A stretch of 6,874 nucleotides of DNA from Limisphaerales bacterium (GTDB taxonomy: Bacteria; Verrucomicrobiota; Verrucomicrobiia; Limisphaerales; PALSA-1396), in the NCBI GenBank assembly GCA_003140275.1, contig PLJQ01000069.1, positions 44,164 to 51,037 of the forward strand, in the 5' to 3' direction. Of the stretch, positions 6,542 through 6,874 are shown piece by piece. Every line of letters starts with the position of its first letter. Position 1 is the first letter of the stretch. The notes beneath the pieces were generated by a model, which searched no databases, was not told the DNA's origin, and saw nothing but the letters and a program-made list of their open reading frames with translations. The position numbers were made by a program, and so were the translations under genes.

Positions 6542-6874
6542 TTGAAACACGCTCAAGATTTACTCTGGTTGCGGGCTTGCTGGTCCGCTTGTGCTTTCAT
6601 TTTCGTATTTGCGGCTCGTGCCGACGATGCGGCTGCGAAGGCCACGAAACAAACGCGCCGCGCAAGCGACGCGGTTCAGGAAAAGGGCACTTTGGCCTTT
6701 CATTCCGTCGATCAAACCCGTTTTCAATTTGGTGGTGTGCTCGGCCAGCGCATCGATGCCAACGTGGATAACTGGCTGTTGCGTGCGCCAATCGCCAATC
6801 CGGGCATGCTCGAAATGTTTCGCGTCCGCGACCGAGCGCCGACGCCGAACCTCGTGCCGTGGGCGGGTGAATTT
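6542..6874 (+). CDS. Secreted protein N-terminus, possibly GH127/DUF1680-like glycoside hydrolase (cut by window)
   Basis: Reading from TTG at 6542 gives 111 open codons to the edge. The N-terminus looks like a signal peptide, with a hydrophobic core WSACAFIFVFA and a plausible AxA-type cleavage site after AARA. The mature part includes FGGVLGQRIDANVDNWLL and, near the edge, MFRVRDRAPTPNLVPWAGEF. This resembles, from memory, the start of beta-L-arabinofuranosidase-like (GH127/DUF1680) proteins, where a WxGE motif follows a similar segment; the catalytic residues lie beyond the window. No ATG is available before the signal peptide: an in-frame TAA at 6518-6520 limits the start, leaving TTG 6542 (GAAAG about 9 nt upstream) or TTG 6569, which gives a shorter, cleaner signal peptide. 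It is divergent from the hsd operon and probably functionally unrelated to it. Confidence 0.6.
   Translation, partial: MKHAQDLLWLRACWSACAFIFVFAARADDAAAKATKQTRRASDAVQEKGTLAFHSVDQTRFQFGGVLGQRIDANVDNWLLRAPIANPGMLEMFRVRDRAPTPNLVPWAGEF

Noticed and set aside
6597..6791. 64-codon minus-strand frame in the right-edge region
   Set aside because: The plus-strand frame there has a signal peptide and a family-like mature sequence, so this one is a shadow.
1..6874. CRISPR arrays, tRNA or rRNA genes, insertion sequences
   Set aside because: No regularly spaced repeats, no cloverleaf or rRNA-like sequence and no transposase frame was found by reading; nearly all of the window is accounted for by coding sequence.

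Overview
The window (about 6.9 kb, whole-window GC in the mid 50s by eye) holds a defence operon read from right to left on the minus strand, plus the start of an unrelated, divergently transcribed gene at the right edge. The host is a bacterium. None of the operon starts has a convincing Shine-Dalgarno site, and the right-edge protein resembles secreted carbohydrate-active proteins common in Verrucomicrobiota and Planctomycetota. I lean toward that group, but the placement is a guess.

Layout in the direction of operon transcription: (1) 6385-3704, hsdR, the restriction/translocase subunit of a type I restriction-modification system, complete, with PD-(D/E)xK nuclease, SF2 helicase motors and a C-terminal helical region. 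(2) 3689-2253, a caspase-like (peptidase C14) protein with a visible His/Cys dyad and an unrecognised C-terminal half. (3) 2242-2159, a 27-codon open reading frame that is a broken copy of the first ~19 codons of hsdM. (4) 2155-1004, a SIR2-like protein of the type found in anti-phage NADase effectors. (5) 1001 to the left edge, hsdM, the adenine-N6 methyltransferase subunit, cut by the window after 333 codons. hsdS is not in the window and would be expected beyond the left edge.

The reading frames are packed with gaps of 14, 10, 3 and 2 nt, so the two effector-like genes sit inside the hsd operon rather than beside it. Both are hallmark cell-suicide effector folds, a protease and a predicted NAD+ hydrolase. 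The precedent is prrC, an anticodon nuclease encoded within a type I hsd locus and released when phage inhibits the restriction enzyme. By analogy I infer that the protease and SIR2 protein could be back-up abortive-infection effectors that guard, or are controlled by, the restriction complex. That is a hypothesis, not something the sequence proves.

The hsdM start is present twice, once as the real gene and once as a scar just upstream of the SIR2 gene. The copies flank the SIR2 gene as an imperfect direct repeat (48 of 57 bases identical by hand count). This suggests the SIR2 gene arrived as a cassette, or by recombination between related hsd operons. The caspase and SIR2 genes also look more AT-rich than hsdR and hsdM.

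The ~156-bp gap at 6386-6541 is the divergent promoter region. To its right, on the plus strand, begins a protein with a signal peptide, possibly a GH127/DUF1680-like glycoside hydrolase, cut by the right edge. I see no tRNA, rRNA, CRISPR array or insertion sequence.
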